Notes: generated by a model from the letters alone, not told the origin. Positions 43,814 through 53,049 are shown, counted from the stretch's first letter. The stretch is 64,000 nucleotides of DNA from Jeotgalibacillus marinus (GCF_040801915.1 NZ_JBFMIA010000001.1:248001-312000); one strand, 5' to 3'. Made by a program: numbers and translations.

Positions 43814-44932
43814 TTACTCACCCTTGAAAGCGCGTTTAACTTTATCAAAAAAACCATCATGCTGTTCGTCTGGATGTTCACCACTGATGTCAGCATAGTC
43901 ACGTAGTAATTGCTTTTGCTTATCGGTTAATTTCTTAGGTGTGATGACTTTCACGCGAATATGCTGATCGCCTGTGCCATAACCATGAACATTTTGTACA
44001 CCTTTTCCTTTTAAGCGGAATGCAGTCCCAGATTGCGTTCCTGCTGGTAACTTCCATTTTACTTTTCCATGAATAGTTGGTACTTCAAGCTCGTCTCCAA
44101 GTGCAGCTTGTACAAACGTAATCGGCATATCTAAATGGATGTCATCTTCTTCACGTGTGAAAATCTCATGTGCCCTTACGCGGAATACAACGTACAAGTC
44201 ACCAGTTGGTCCGCCGTTTACACCCGGTTCACCTTGACCACTTACACGCATTTGCTGACCATCGTCAATTCCAGCAGGAATCTTCACATGAATTTTTTTG
44301 CGTTTTTGAACTTTTCCATCGCCGCGACATGTCGTACATTTATCTTTAACGAGTTTACCTGTACCCTCACAGTAATGACAAACACGTCGGTTAACAATAC
44401 GTCCAAATGGTGTTTGTTGCTCAACATTTAGCTGACCAGCACCGTTACAGTGAGAGCATGTATCTGGTTTTGTACCAGGCTTCGCTCCGCTGCCATCACA
44501 TGTTTCACACGTTTCTTCACGCGGAATTTCAATGTCTGTTTCTTTACCAAAAACAGCTTCATTAAAAGTAATTGTCATCGTGTATTGTAAGTCATTCCCC
44601 GCTCGAGGCGCGTTTGGATCATGACGTCTACCGCCTCCTCCACCACCAAAGAACGAACTGAAAATATCTTCAAAACCACCGAAGCCTGCTCCACCGCCAC
44701 CAAAGCCTTGGTTAGGATCTGTATGACCAAACTGATCATAATGAGCTCTTTTCTGATCATCGCTTAATGTTTCATATGCTTCTTTAATTTCAATAAATTT
44801 CTCTCCAGCATCTTTTTCTTTATTAATATCTGGATGGTGTTTCTTAGATAAACGTCTGTACGCTTTTTTAATGTCTTCTTTTGAAGCTCCCTCAGAAACT
44901 CCTAAAACTTCGTAAAAATCTCGTTTACTCAT
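43814..44932 (-). CDS. dnaJ: Chaperone DnaJ
   Basis: Hsp40 co-chaperone that stimulates DnaK. 372 residues: J domain (residues 1-70, HPD in KKHHPDIN), Gly/Phe-rich linker (FGGGGAGFGGFEDIFSSFFGGGGGG), four CxxCxGxG-type zinc repeats (about 145-210) and C-terminal substrate-binding domains. ATG preceded by AGGAG. Confidence 0.98.
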   Translation of the reverse strand: MSKRDFYEVLGVSEGASKEDIKKAYRRLSKKHHPDINKEKDAGEKFIEIKEAYETLSDDQKRAHYDQFGHTDPNQGFGGGGAGFGGFEDIFSSFFGGGGGGRRHDPNAPRAGNDLQYTMTITFNEAVFGKETDIEIPREETCETCDGSGAKPGTKPDTCSHCNGAGQLNVEQQTPFGRIVNRRVCHYCEGTGKLVKDKCTTCRGDGKVQKRKKIHVKIPAGIDDGQQMRVSGQGEPGVNGGPTGDLYVVFRVRAHEIFTREEDDIHLDMPITFVQAALGDELEVPTIHGKVKWKLPAGTQSGTAFRLKGKGVQNVHGYGTGDQHIRVKVITPKKLTDKQKQLLRDYADISGEHPDEQHDGFFDKVKRAFKGE

Positions 44933-45030
44933 TATCTACACTCCTGGGTCCTTTTACATGAAGGTTATTTTATCATTATAAGAGGTTTAAGTACAATGAA
45001 CAAAATATAGTTTTTTCGTATGGACAAAAG

Positions 45031-45067
45031 AAAAAGCCAAAGCCATTCAAAACGTGACTTTGACTTT
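45031..45067 (-). terminator. Hairpin between dnaK and dnaJ
   Basis: An 11-bp stem with two GU pairs (45034-45044 with 45056-45066) and a T5 run on the minus strand. It lies inside the heat-shock operon and could partly terminate or mark an mRNA processing site, lowering dnaJ relative to dnaK. Confidence 0.7.
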
Positions 45068-45089
45068 TTCTTTAGCAACTTTCGCTTAT

Positions 45090-46925
45090 TTATTTCTTGT
45101 CCTCTGCTACTTCTTCAAACTCAGCGTCGACAACATTGTCATCTTTCGAGCCAGCTTCTCCGTTTTCTGCTTGTTCTGCAGCCTGAGCTTGCTGGGCAGC
45201 TTCTTCATACATCTTCATCGTTAGCGCTTGGATGATTTCTTGAAGTGCATCTTTTTTCGTTCTAATTTCTTCAAGTTCATTTTTCTCGATCGCTTCTTTT
45301 AATTCCTCACGAGCCTCTTCTGCTTTTTTCTTTTCTTCTTCATCAACTTTATCACCAAGATCAGTCAATGTTTTTTCTGTTTGGAATACAAGTTGGTCTG
45401 CTTCGTTGCGAAGTTCTGCTTCTTCTTTAAGTGTTTTGTCAGCTTCAGCATTTTCTTCTGCTTCTTGAACCATACGTTCGATTTCATCATCAGAAAGTCC
45501 AGTTGATGATTTGATCGTGATTTGTTGTTCTTTGCCAGTACCCATATCCTTCGCACTAACATTTACGATACCATTTTTATCGATATCAAATGTTACTTCG
45601 ATTTGAGGCACTCCACGTGGTGCTGGTGGAATATCACCGAGTTGGAAACGACCAAGTGTTTTATTGTCCGCAGCCATTGGGCGTTCACCTTGAAGCACGT
45701 GAATGTCAACAGCATTTTGGTTATCTGCAGCTGTAGAGAATGTTTGTGATTTTGATGTTGGAATCGTTGTGTTACGCTCGATCAATTTTGTCGATACGCC
45801 ACCCATGGTTTCAATTCCAAGTGATAATGGTGTTACGTCAAGAAGAACAACATCTTTCACGTCACCAGTTAGAACGCCACCTTGAACTGCAGCACCCATC
45901 GCTACTACTTCATCAGGGTTAACGCCTTGTGATGGTTCTTTGCCCGTTTCTTTGCGGATTGCTTCTTGAACAGCAGGAATACGTGTTGATCCACCAACAA
46001 GAATAACTTTATCGATTTCAGAAGCAGAAATTCCTGCATCTTTTATCGCTTGACGAGTAGGTCCCATAGTACGCTCTACTAAACTTTGTGACAGCTCTTC
46101 GAATTTCGCACGAGAAAGAGTTAATTCTAAGTGCAATGGTCCAGCTTCTCCAGCTGTAATAAATGGCAATGAAATCTGTGTAGATGTTACGCCAGAAAGA
46201 TCTTTTTTTGCTTTTTCAGCAGCATCTTTTAGACGCTGTAACGCCATTTTATCTTTTGAAAGATCAATGCCATTGTCTTTTTTAAATTCAGCAACCAAAT
46301 GGTCAATGATAACTTGGTCAAAGTCATCTCCACCTAAACGGTTGTCACCAGCAGTTGAACGTACTTCAAATACGCCATCTCCTAGCTCAAGTAAAGACAC
46401 GTCAAACGTACCGCCACCAAGGTCATAAACAAGGATCGTTTGGTCTTGGTCCATTTTATCAAGCCCATACGCTAGTGCAGCAGCTGTTGGCTCGTTTATA
46501 ATACGTTCTACTTCAAGTCCAGCAATTTTCCCAGCGTCTTTTGTTGCTTGACGCTCAGCATCGTTAAAGTATGCAGGAACGGTAACAACTGCTTTCGTTA
46601 CTTCTTCCCCTAGATAGCTTTCAGCGTATGATTTCATATATTGAAGAATCATTGCTGAAATTTCTTGTGGTGAATATTCTTTGCCTTCAACTTCTACTTT
46701 ATGGCTTGTGCCCATATGTCTTTTGATCGACATGATTGTGTTTGGATTTGTGATTGCTTGACGTTTCGCTACTTCCCCTACTTGCTTTTCTCCATTTTTA
46801 AATGCAACCACTGATGGAGATGTACGATTACCCTCAGGGTTTGCAATTACTTTTGGCTCTCCACCTTCGAGAACCGAGACACAAGAGTTTGTTGTACCTA
46901 AGTCAATACCAATAATTTTACTCAT
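45090..46925 (-). CDS. dnaK: Chaperone DnaK (Hsp70)
   Basis: ATP-dependent chaperone. 611 residues: nucleotide-binding domain (IGIDLGTTNSCV, VYDLGGGTFDVS, VILVGGSTRIPAVQ), the linker VVLLDVTPLSLG, a substrate-binding domain and an acidic, Gln/Glu-rich tail ending EFEEVAEDKK. Normal length for Bacillus. AGGAGG precedes the ATG. Confidence 0.98.
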   Translation of the reverse strand: MSKIIGIDLGTTNSCVSVLEGGEPKVIANPEGNRTSPSVVAFKNGEKQVGEVAKRQAITNPNTIMSIKRHMGTSHKVEVEGKEYSPQEISAMILQYMKSYAESYLGEEVTKAVVTVPAYFNDAERQATKDAGKIAGLEVERIINEPTAAALAYGLDKMDQDQTILVYDLGGGTFDVSLLELGDGVFEVRSTAGDNRLGGDDFDQVIIDHLVAEFKKDNGIDLSKDKMALQRLKDAAEKAKKDLSGVTSTQISLPFITAGEAGPLHLELTLSRAKFEELSQSLVERTMGPTRQAIKDAGISASEIDKVILVGGSTRIPAVQEAIRKETGKEPSQGVNPDEVVAMGAAVQGGVLTGDVKDVVLLDVTPLSLGIETMGGVSTKLIERNTTIPTSKSQTFSTAADNQNAVDIHVLQGERPMAADNKTLGRFQLGDIPPAPRGVPQIEVTFDIDKNGIVNVSAKDMGTGKEQQITIKSSTGLSDDEIERMVQEAEENAEADKTLKEEAELRNEADQLVFQTEKTLTDLGDKVDEEEKKKAEEAREELKEAIEKNELEEIRTKKDALQEIIQALTMKMYEEAAQQAQAAEQAENGEAGSKDDNVVDAEFEEVAEDKK

Positions 46926-46956
46926 TTTTTAAAAACCTCCTAATATAAGTATGTAA

Positions 46957-47508
46957 TTATTCATTTACTTTAACCATCGATGGACGGATGACGCGATCTT
47001 TCAAACGATATCCTTTTTGAAATTCTTCTATTACGGTGTTAGATTCGACACCTTCTTCTGAAACTTGAATCACGGCTTGGTGAAGATGAGGATCAAATGA
47101 TTGTTCAACCGCTTCAATCACTTCTAGTCCTTCGCCTTTTAATGCTTCTAGCAGACTTGAATGAACCATCTGCATTCCTTTAAGAAGTGATCCTGTTTGA
47201 TCATCTGATACTTCTATATTAAGCGCGCGTTCAAAATTATCAAGGGCAGGAAGAATGTTTGAGATCAAGCTTTGCGCTCGATACTTTTCCTTCGTTTCCC
47301 CTTCCATTTGAATACGACGGCGGTAGTTGTCAAAATCAGCACGAAGACGTAAATAACGATTTTCTGCTTCTTCAGCCTTCGCTTCCCAGTTTTCAGTCGT
47401 AGCCTCTTCTGTTAAGTCTTCTTGTACTACTTCTTTGTCCACAGCTTCTGATGCTTGTTCAGATGCTATGTCTTCCAAAGTTTCTTTTGTCATATCTTTC
47501 TCTGACAT
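46957..47508 (-). CDS. grpE: Nucleotide exchange factor GrpE
   Basis: Releases ADP from DnaK. About 183 residues: acidic N-terminus, long coiled coil (EAENRYLRLRADFDNYRRRIQMEGETKEKYRAQSL) and the beta domain (VSEEGVESNTVIEEFQKGYRLKDRVIRPSMVKV). AAGGAGGTG fits the ATG at 47508. The 183-base gap to hrcA has no clear promoter or terminator. Confidence 0.96.
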   Translation of the reverse strand: MSEKDMTKETLEDIASEQASEAVDKEVVQEDLTEEATTENWEAKAEEAENRYLRLRADFDNYRRRIQMEGETKEKYRAQSLISNILPALDNFERALNIEVSDDQTGSLLKGMQMVHSSLLEALKGEGLEVIEAVEQSFDPHLHQAVIQVSEEGVESNTVIEEFQKGYRLKDRVIRPSMVKVNE

Positions 47509-47691
47509 TGGTTTCACCTCCTTGAAATACTTGTGCGTTTTATTGCAAAATTTCTTTTCCCCAACCTAGTATAGACAAAACACTCTTTTTTGTCTCATAA
47601 AAAGCGTGGCAATCCCTTCGCTTCGACTTGGTCAGCTATCTAGAGAAGCCCAGCCAAAAACCGAAGCAAACGATTGTTAACCTTCGTTTGA

Positions 47692-48741
47692 CTATGTCCA
47701 TTCGTCGGGTGATTTTTCGTATAAACTTGATAAAGCTTTTGAAAGATCAGTACTTATTACATTTAACAAGCTAATTACGCGTGAGTATTCCATACGTGTA
47801 GGCCCAAGAATGGCAAGAGTACCTTTTTGACCACCAGCTATGGGGAAGGTCGCAGTAATCAAGCTGCAATTTTCCATGGCAATATTCTCGTTCTCCTTGC
47901 CAATTTTAACTTGAATCCCGCCCCCATCATTTGGACGAATAAGCTTGTATAAACTTTCTTCACGGTCGATCATATCCATCAATATACGCAGCTTTTCAAT
48001 ATCGCTAAATTCAGGCTGATTGATCATGTTCATTTTGCCGCCAAAAAAGAGCTTATCATGAACCGGTACGTTCATAATTTCAGCAAATACTTTAAGGATC
48101 GAATCATAATTAGCTATATGACGTCGTAAAAGAATAGCTATCTCCTGATGCAAACGATCATGAAGGTTGATTAGTGGTGTGCCTACAAGTCGATCATTTA
48201 ACACTCGAACCATTTGCTCAAGGTCCTCGGCGTTCATTCCTTTTGGCAATGAAAAGCGTCTGCTTTCAACATGGCCTGTATCAGTCACGATAATGGCTAT
48301 CGCAGATTCCTCTGATAATGGAACCATTTGAATCTTTTTCACACGGTTTTCTTGCAAGTTTGGACCTAATACAATGGATGTATAATTAGTTAGTTCCGAA
48401 AGAATTTTCGCAGAGCGTTGTACGATATTTTCCATTTCATAAATTCTTTCTGCAAAAACCGATTGGATCTGTGAAATATCCTGTTGCTGCAAAATTTGTG
48501 GAGATAATAAATGATCCACATAAAAACGATAGCCTTTTTCAGATGGTACACGACCTGAAGAAGTATGCGTTTTTTCGATAAAACCCATTTCTTCTAAATC
48601 AGACATCTCGTTTCGGATTGTAGCAGAACTGATTTGAATTTCTTCCTTCTTAGACAGGCTTCTCGATCCAACAGGCTGGGCAGAACGAATAAAGTCGTCA
48701 ATGATTACTTGCAAGATAAGTAATTGTCGATTGGTTAACAC
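47692..48741 (-). CDS. hrcA: Heat-inducible transcription repressor HrcA
   Basis: Represses class I heat-shock genes by binding CIRCE, with GroE as modulator. 349 residues: N-terminal winged helix (QISSATIRNEMSDLEEMGFIEKTHTSSGRVPSEKGYRFYVD) and the HrcA effector domain. GTG start at 48741 after AGAGGTG. First gene of hrcA-grpE-dnaK-dnaJ-prmA-rsmE-mtaB. Confidence 0.97.
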   Translation of the reverse strand: MLTNRQLLILQVIIDDFIRSAQPVGSRSLSKKEEIQISSATIRNEMSDLEEMGFIEKTHTSSGRVPSEKGYRFYVDHLLSPQILQQQDISQIQSVFAERIYEMENIVQRSAKILSELTNYTSIVLGPNLQENRVKKIQMVPLSEESAIAIIVTDTGHVESRRFSLPKGMNAEDLEQMVRVLNDRLVGTPLINLHDRLHQEIAILLRRHIANYDSILKVFAEIMNVPVHDKLFFGGKMNMINQPEFSDIEKLRILMDMIDREESLYKLIRPNDGGGIQVKIGKENENIAMENCSLITATFPIAGGQKGTLAILGPTRMEYSRVISLLNVISTDLSKALSSLYEKSPDEWT

Positions 48742-48756
48742 CGTTCATCACCTCTG

Positions 48757-48783
48757 TTAGCACTCTGTTTAACTGAGTGCTAA
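48757..48783 (-). promoter_or_regulatory. CIRCE operator
   Basis: TTAGCACTC-N9-GAGTGCTAA is a perfect 9-9-9 CIRCE inverted repeat, 16 bases upstream of the hrcA start. It makes the operon autoregulated by HrcA. Confidence 0.98.
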
Positions 48784-48793
48784 ATCTATACTT

Positions 48794-48822
48794 AATTTAT
48801 CAAATCCTCGTTTAGCTGTCAA
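48794..48822 (-). promoter_or_regulatory. Candidate promoter of the hrcA operon
   Basis: On the minus strand a consensus TTGACA (48817-48822) is followed after 17 bp by TAAATT (48794-48799), just upstream of CIRCE. It overlaps the last codons of hemW. Confidence 0.7.
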
Positions 48823-49966
48823 TCAGTTCGATCACACCAATAAAGGATTGAAATACTTCATTTCCAAGAAAGCGTCCTTGCTGCGTTAAACGGATTCGAT
48901 CCCCCGTTTTTTCGAGCAGATTCTTTTGGATCATTTGATGTATCGAATGACGGAAAATATCATCCATTTGGACATTATATCTCTCATAAAATCGTGTAAT
49001 GGAGACACCTTCCGTTTTTCTTAACCCTAAAAACATCTCTTCTTCCATTTTTTCATTTTTTGAAACAGCATGAGCAGTCATGGTAGGCTCATCTCCGTTT
49101 ACAATTGATTCCATGTATTTATTGACAGGTCCGATATTTGAGTAACGAACGCCATCAACATAGCCGTGAGCGCCTGCACCGAAACCAAAATATTCCACAT
49201 TATCCCAATACACGATATTATGTTTACTTTCGTGTCCAGGGGTCGCAAAGTTACTTATCTCATATTGTTTCAAGCCTTTTCGCTCCATTTTATCCATCAA
49301 AAGCTTGTACATTTCAGCTTCTGTTTCTTCACCTGGAAGAGGTAGCTTCCCTTTTCGTAATAAATTATAAAATACGGTCTTTGGCTCAACAATAAGTGAG
49401 TAAGCTGAATAATGTGGAAGATTAAGCGCCAAAGCTTTATCAATCGTTTCTTCAAAATCCTCTATTGTTTGCGTTGGCAACGAATAAATAAGATCAATAC
49501 TTATGTTGGAAAAACCTGCTTCCTGAGCTTCCTCAATTGAACGATAAACATCTTGTGAACGATGATTTCGTCCGATCTTTTGAAGCAACTCATCACTAAA
49601 GGATTGCACACCAAAACTTAGTCGATTCACGCCAAACTTTAGAAGCACATCGATTTTATCTCGGGTTAAATCACCTGGGTTTGCTTCAAATGTGTACTCG
49701 ATATTATCACTAAAAGGCAATGTCTCCGCTATTCCAGAGCACAATCGTTCTAGTTGTTCCTTATTTAAAGCTGTTGGTGTCCCTCCACCCACAAAAATAC
49801 TTGTAAATGGGTGTTGTGGTTTAAGTACTCGTTGTTTCATCTCTTGTATCAGTCGCTCAATATATAAATCAACTGGCTGATTTTTCATAAACACTTTATT
49901 AAAATCACAATAATGACAAATGTGGTGACAAAAAGGAATATGAATGTAAGCTGCTGTTGTTATCAT
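48812..49966 (-). CDS. hemW: HemW, HemN-like radical SAM haem chaperone
   Basis: A 384-residue radical SAM protein. Cluster cysteines 13, 17 and 20 are in FCHHICHYCDF, with GGGTPTAL and a C-terminal HemN domain. HemW proteins bind and deliver haem rather than oxidise coproporphyrinogen. In B. subtilis it directly follows lepA; here 5.6 kb of foreign sequence separates them. AGGGTGG precedes the ATG. Confidence 0.94.
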   Translation of the reverse strand: MITTAAYIHIPFCHHICHYCDFNKVFMKNQPVDLYIERLIQEMKQRVLKPQHPFTSIFVGGGTPTALNKEQLERLCSGIAETLPFSDNIEYTFEANPGDLTRDKIDVLLKFGVNRLSFGVQSFSDELLQKIGRNHRSQDVYRSIEEAQEAGFSNISIDLIYSLPTQTIEDFEETIDKALALNLPHYSAYSLIVEPKTVFYNLLRKGKLPLPGEETEAEMYKLLMDKMERKGLKQYEISNFATPGHESKHNIVYWDNVEYFGFGAGAHGYVDGVRYSNIGPVNKYMESIVNGDEPTMTAHAVSKNEKMEEEMFLGLRKTEGVSITRFYERYNVQMDDIFRHSIHQMIQKNLLEKTGDRIRLTQQGRFLGNEVFQSFIGVIELIDS

Positions 49967-49983
49967 GTCTCCACCCTCTTTTC

Positions 49984-50040
49984 ATGCAAAAAAGGGATGA
50001 GTTTAACTTCATAAAGAAGCTCTCTCCCCTTTCGCATGTT
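49984..50040 (-). terminator. Terminator-like inverted repeat downstream of the displaced lepA end
   Basis: An imperfect inverted repeat starts with CATGC on each side and pairs AAAGGGGAGAG with CTCATCCCTTT, with T6 in the descending arm on the minus strand. It probably terminated the ancestral lepA transcript and now stands between the island and hemW. Confidence 0.55.
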
Positions 50041-50080
50041 CATATGAACTAATCCTAAATTGTAGTTCCTCAATTTTTCC

Positions 50081-50125
50081 GAATCGTCCATTTGCAGTAC
50101 CGCCATGAACGCCTCTTCTAGGTAT
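50081..50125 (-). repeat. lepA 3'-end copy A (distal attachment site)
   Basis: On the minus strand this reads EEAFMAVLQMDDSEK, the LepA C-terminus, with core ATGGCGGTACTGCAAATGGA (50086-50106). Unlike true lepA there is no stop codon after EK: the frame stays open for about 35 more codons and ends in a TGA overlapping the hemW ATG. It is probably the original host lepA end, displaced by integration. The remaining 300 bases up to the symporter gene show nothing I can name. Confidence 0.85.
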
Positions 50126-50429
50126 ACTAAATTAGTTTTCATCTTACACTATCTTAAGATATTTTAAAAGCCTTGATATTATTGACAGCCACAGTGTCGT
50201 AATATTAAATAATTCTTAACGCATTTGACAAACGTCCTTTAGTATAGAAGAAAAACATCAACATGATTGGCATTAATGATAGTATCACAAATTTAAAATA
50301 AGTGAATCATTTTCTCTTACATTAGGTATACTTAATTGCGTTCTTCGCAGCAGTGATAAAGCAGATCAAACTCTTCATGATTTATTTATAAAACGATGTG
50401 CTTTTCACTAATTCTTAATCGACTCTCCC

Positions 50430-52109
50430 CTACTTGGTTGGCGGAAAATCTTCCCCATCATCCAACCACACCTCTCCATCTCGATACGTCATCTGCTCTG
50501 GATAGCGAAGATCCTGAACTTCTTCTTGAATTTTCTTAGAAGGTGGTTTAGTAGCAAGAGACACAAGGATGTTTGTTAATAATGCTGCAGCAGCTCCGAA
50601 TACCCCTGCTCCTGTATCGATTATTCCTAAAATCGTAAAACCTCCGTATTTGGCAACTAAGATGTAACCGAATGTCACAGATAGGCCAACGATCATACCT
50701 GAAATAACCCCCGCCGCATTCGAGCGCTTCCACCACACCCCGAGTAACAGCGCTGGGAAGAAGGAGCCAGATGCAAAAGCGAATGCCCACGCAACGATTT
50801 GTGTAATCGCACCAGGTGGGTTAAGTGCCATAATGCCTGCAGCTAGTGAAGCTAAAACAATTGACCAACGACCAACTGACAACCGTTTTTTTTCTGTGGC
50901 TTGTGGATTTATTGAACGGAAATAAATATCATGTGATAACGAGGCTGAGATGGCAATCATTAGTCCACCAGCAGTAGACAGTGCTGCTGCCATTGCTCCA
51001 GCGGCCATCAATCCAATAACAAAGACTCCTAGATTCGCAATTTCTGGCGTTGCCATAACAACAATATCATTCGCAACTTGTAATTCTGTCCATTGCAGGA
51101 TTCCATCACCATTTGTATCCGCGACTTTTAGCATGCCTGTATCTATCCATGATTGTGTCCATGCAGGCAATTCATCAATTGGAGAATTCACCACTTGCGT
51201 CATCAAAATGAAACGAGAGAATGCAGCGTATGCTGGTGCTGACAGGTAAAGAAGTCCAATAAATAGAAGCGCCCAAGCACCACTCCAACGGGCAGCTTTC
51301 ATTGTTGAAACCGTATAAAAACGTACAATTACGTGAGGTAAACCTGCTGTACCAGCCATCAACGTAAACATCAGCGCTAAAAATTGCCACTTAGTTCCTT
51401 CTGTAAATGGCACTACATATTCGGATATTCCAAAATCCTGATCGAGTGCTTTCATTTGTTCCAACACTTGACCATAGGACACCCAAGGAAGTGGATTACT
51501 TGTTAATTGCAGAGACATGAAAATTACTGGAATTAAATAAGCTGTGATCAACACAACATATTGAGCTACCTGAGTCCAAGTAATCCCTTTCATTCCGCCA
51601 AGCGCAGCATAAAATGCGATTAGAACTGCACCAATAAGTGTACCGATCCGATAATCCACTTCTAGAAGCCGGCCAATGACAACACCCGATCCGGACATTT
51701 GTCCAATGGAATACGTAAAACTGATAATTATGGTGGCAAATGCCGCAATCAATCTTGCCGCGTTACTACTATAACGGTCTCCAATAAACTCAGGTACCGT
51801 ATAACGACCGTATTTTCGAAGTTGAGGAGCTAACAGAAATGTTAGTAACAAATAACCGCCTGTCCACCCCATAATGTAGCCAAGACCGTCATAACCCATG
51901 ATCATAACGGTACCAGCCATCCCAATGAATGAGGCCGCACTCATCCAGTCTGCTCCAATGGCCATCCCGTTAAATATCGGTGGAACGCCTCGACCTGCAA
52001 CATAAAAATCAGAAGTTACCTTCGCTCGGTTGTAAATAGCGATTCCTATGTATAATCCAAACGTTGCTAGTATGAATGCTAATGACACAATAAACTGTGT
52101 ATCCACCAT
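50430..52109 (-). CDS. Sodium:solute symporter, VC_2705-like subfamily, with EF-hand-like loop
   Basis: A 559-residue SSS-family transporter with about 13 membrane helices. It starts AGRGVPPIFNGMAIGADWMSAASFIGMAG and has the SSS stretch GLMAAGAMAAALSTAGGLMIAISASLSHD. An extramembrane insert (about residues 322-350) contains DTNGDGILQWTE, with D-x-N-x-D-G-x-L-x-x-x-E at the canonical EF-hand ligand positions. The adjacent DUF4212 protein points to the VC_2705 group, related to acetate/cation symporters; the substrate is unknown. Last gene of a three-gene unit under a cre site. Confidence 0.88.
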   Translation of the reverse strand: MVDTQFIVSLAFILATFGLYIGIAIYNRAKVTSDFYVAGRGVPPIFNGMAIGADWMSAASFIGMAGTVMIMGYDGLGYIMGWTGGYLLLTFLLAPQLRKYGRYTVPEFIGDRYSSNAARLIAAFATIIISFTYSIGQMSGSGVVIGRLLEVDYRIGTLIGAVLIAFYAALGGMKGITWTQVAQYVVLITAYLIPVIFMSLQLTSNPLPWVSYGQVLEQMKALDQDFGISEYVVPFTEGTKWQFLALMFTLMAGTAGLPHVIVRFYTVSTMKAARWSGAWALLFIGLLYLSAPAYAAFSRFILMTQVVNSPIDELPAWTQSWIDTGMLKVADTNGDGILQWTELQVANDIVVMATPEIANLGVFVIGLMAAGAMAAALSTAGGLMIAISASLSHDIYFRSINPQATEKKRLSVGRWSIVLASLAAGIMALNPPGAITQIVAWAFAFASGSFFPALLLGVWWKRSNAAGVISGMIVGLSVTFGYILVAKYGGFTILGIIDTGAGVFGAAAALLTNILVSLATKPPSKKIQEEVQDLRYPEQMTYRDGEVWLDDGEDFPPTK

Positions 52110-52150
52110 CTTCCCCCCTTTAATGTTCTGATTTCCACGATTACACCATT

Positions 52151-52453
52151 TTAATGATCAATTGATTTACCCGATCCAATTGATTCATTTCGTGCATCGT
52201 CAATGCCATATTTTTTATCAACACGATCACAAACGATGGCACTGACAAATAATAAGATTATGAATATTACTACCGCTCCTTGAGCCCCCATGTAATAGTG
52301 AAGCGGGAATCCATTAAACGTAATTTTAGATAAAGGTTCAGCGAACAATACAACACCAAATGAAGCAACAAATCCAATCACTAAATAAATGATAATGAGG
52401 GTCGTACGTGTTCGGAAATAAGCATCTGCCACTTTTTTATCAATTTTCTTCAC
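52151..52453 (-). CDS. DUF4212 small symporter subunit
   Basis: A 100-residue protein with two membrane helices (TLIIIYLVIGFVASFGVVLF and GAQGAVVIFIILLFVSAIV), a basic N-terminus and the conserved FNGFPLHYYMGAQG between them. This matches DUF4212, the small partner of VC_2705-type sodium:solute symporters. It lies 41 bp before the symporter gene, consistent with a two-component carrier. Confidence 0.85.
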   Translation of the reverse strand: MKKIDKKVADAYFRTRTTLIIIYLVIGFVASFGVVLFAEPLSKITFNGFPLHYYMGAQGAVVIFIILLFVSAIVCDRVDKKYGIDDARNESIGSGKSIDH

Positions 52454-52475
52454 TACATCATCTCCCCTTTCATCT

Positions 52476-52661
52476 CTAGCCTTTTAAATCAAAGATAAAT
52501 TTAATCGTTTCCCCAAATGGCAAGGGAACTTTTATAATTTCTATTAACATGAAACACCCAACCGCTAAAAGCGGTAATGTAAATAACCATTTTTTCCGAA
52601 GTTTTAATGCTAGAAATACAGATGCGATTGTAATCATTGCGAACACCCAAACCAAAACCAT
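52476..52661 (-). CDS. Small membrane protein, first gene of the symporter operon
   Basis: A 61-residue protein with two hydrophobic segments (VLVWVFAMITIASVFLALKL and FTLPLLAVGCFMLIEII). I do not recognise a family. AAGGAGG precedes the ATG, and it lies 22 bp from the DUF4212 gene, so it is probably cotranscribed and may be an accessory subunit. Confidence 0.7.
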   Translation of the reverse strand: MVLVWVFAMITIASVFLALKLRKKWLFTLPLLAVGCFMLIEIIKVPLPFGETIKFIFDLKG

Positions 52662-52677
52662 TTCAGCCTCCTTTTAA

Positions 52678-52692
52678 TTGTAAGCGTTATCA
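52678..52692 (+). promoter_or_regulatory. CcpA-type cre site of the symporter operon
   Basis: TTGTAAGCGTTATCA matches both the loose cre consensus and the stricter TGWAARCGYTWWCA at every position. It lies two bases upstream of the SD of the first gene, so bound CcpA would block transcription. This fits uptake of a secondary carbon source such as a carboxylate. I could not place the promoter with confidence. Confidence 0.82.
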
Positions 52693-52933
52693 TTATTGAT
52701 TTTAAATATGACGAAAATTCAATCTTTTTGTCTATTATTCCTTTATTAAGCACTTATGTCAACAACAGCGAGGCGAAGAGAAATAAAATCTTAAACCTAT
52801 ATTCCTTGGTTTTTATAAAAATGATCCTTACAAAAATCTCTTTTTAATTTACTTTTCACTCCCAAACCTAATTAACTAGAAAAAAGATTAAATTTTTTTC
52901 GCTGATAATCCTTTTATTGCCTATAGAAAAAGA

Positions 52934-52988
52934 CACCTATTCTTGTACGATAGGGAGCGTAAAAGCTCCATCCTGTACAAGATAGGTG
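52934..52988. repeat. Long inverted repeat at the proximal side of the distal cassette
   Basis: CACCTAT/ATAGGTG and CTTGTAC/GTACAAG pair with one bulge, and an inner GGAGC/GCTCC closes a GTAAAA loop. A run of five A precedes it, giving T5 on the minus strand, so it could terminate minus-strand transcription running out of the lepA-end copy. The AT-rich sequence between it and the cre site (52700-52930) has no gene. Confidence 0.65.
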
Positions 52989-53049
52989 CCTACTATTTTT
53001 CCACCATTTTTATAACTACGGCGGCAAATCACTACTTCTTTTTGTCTCT

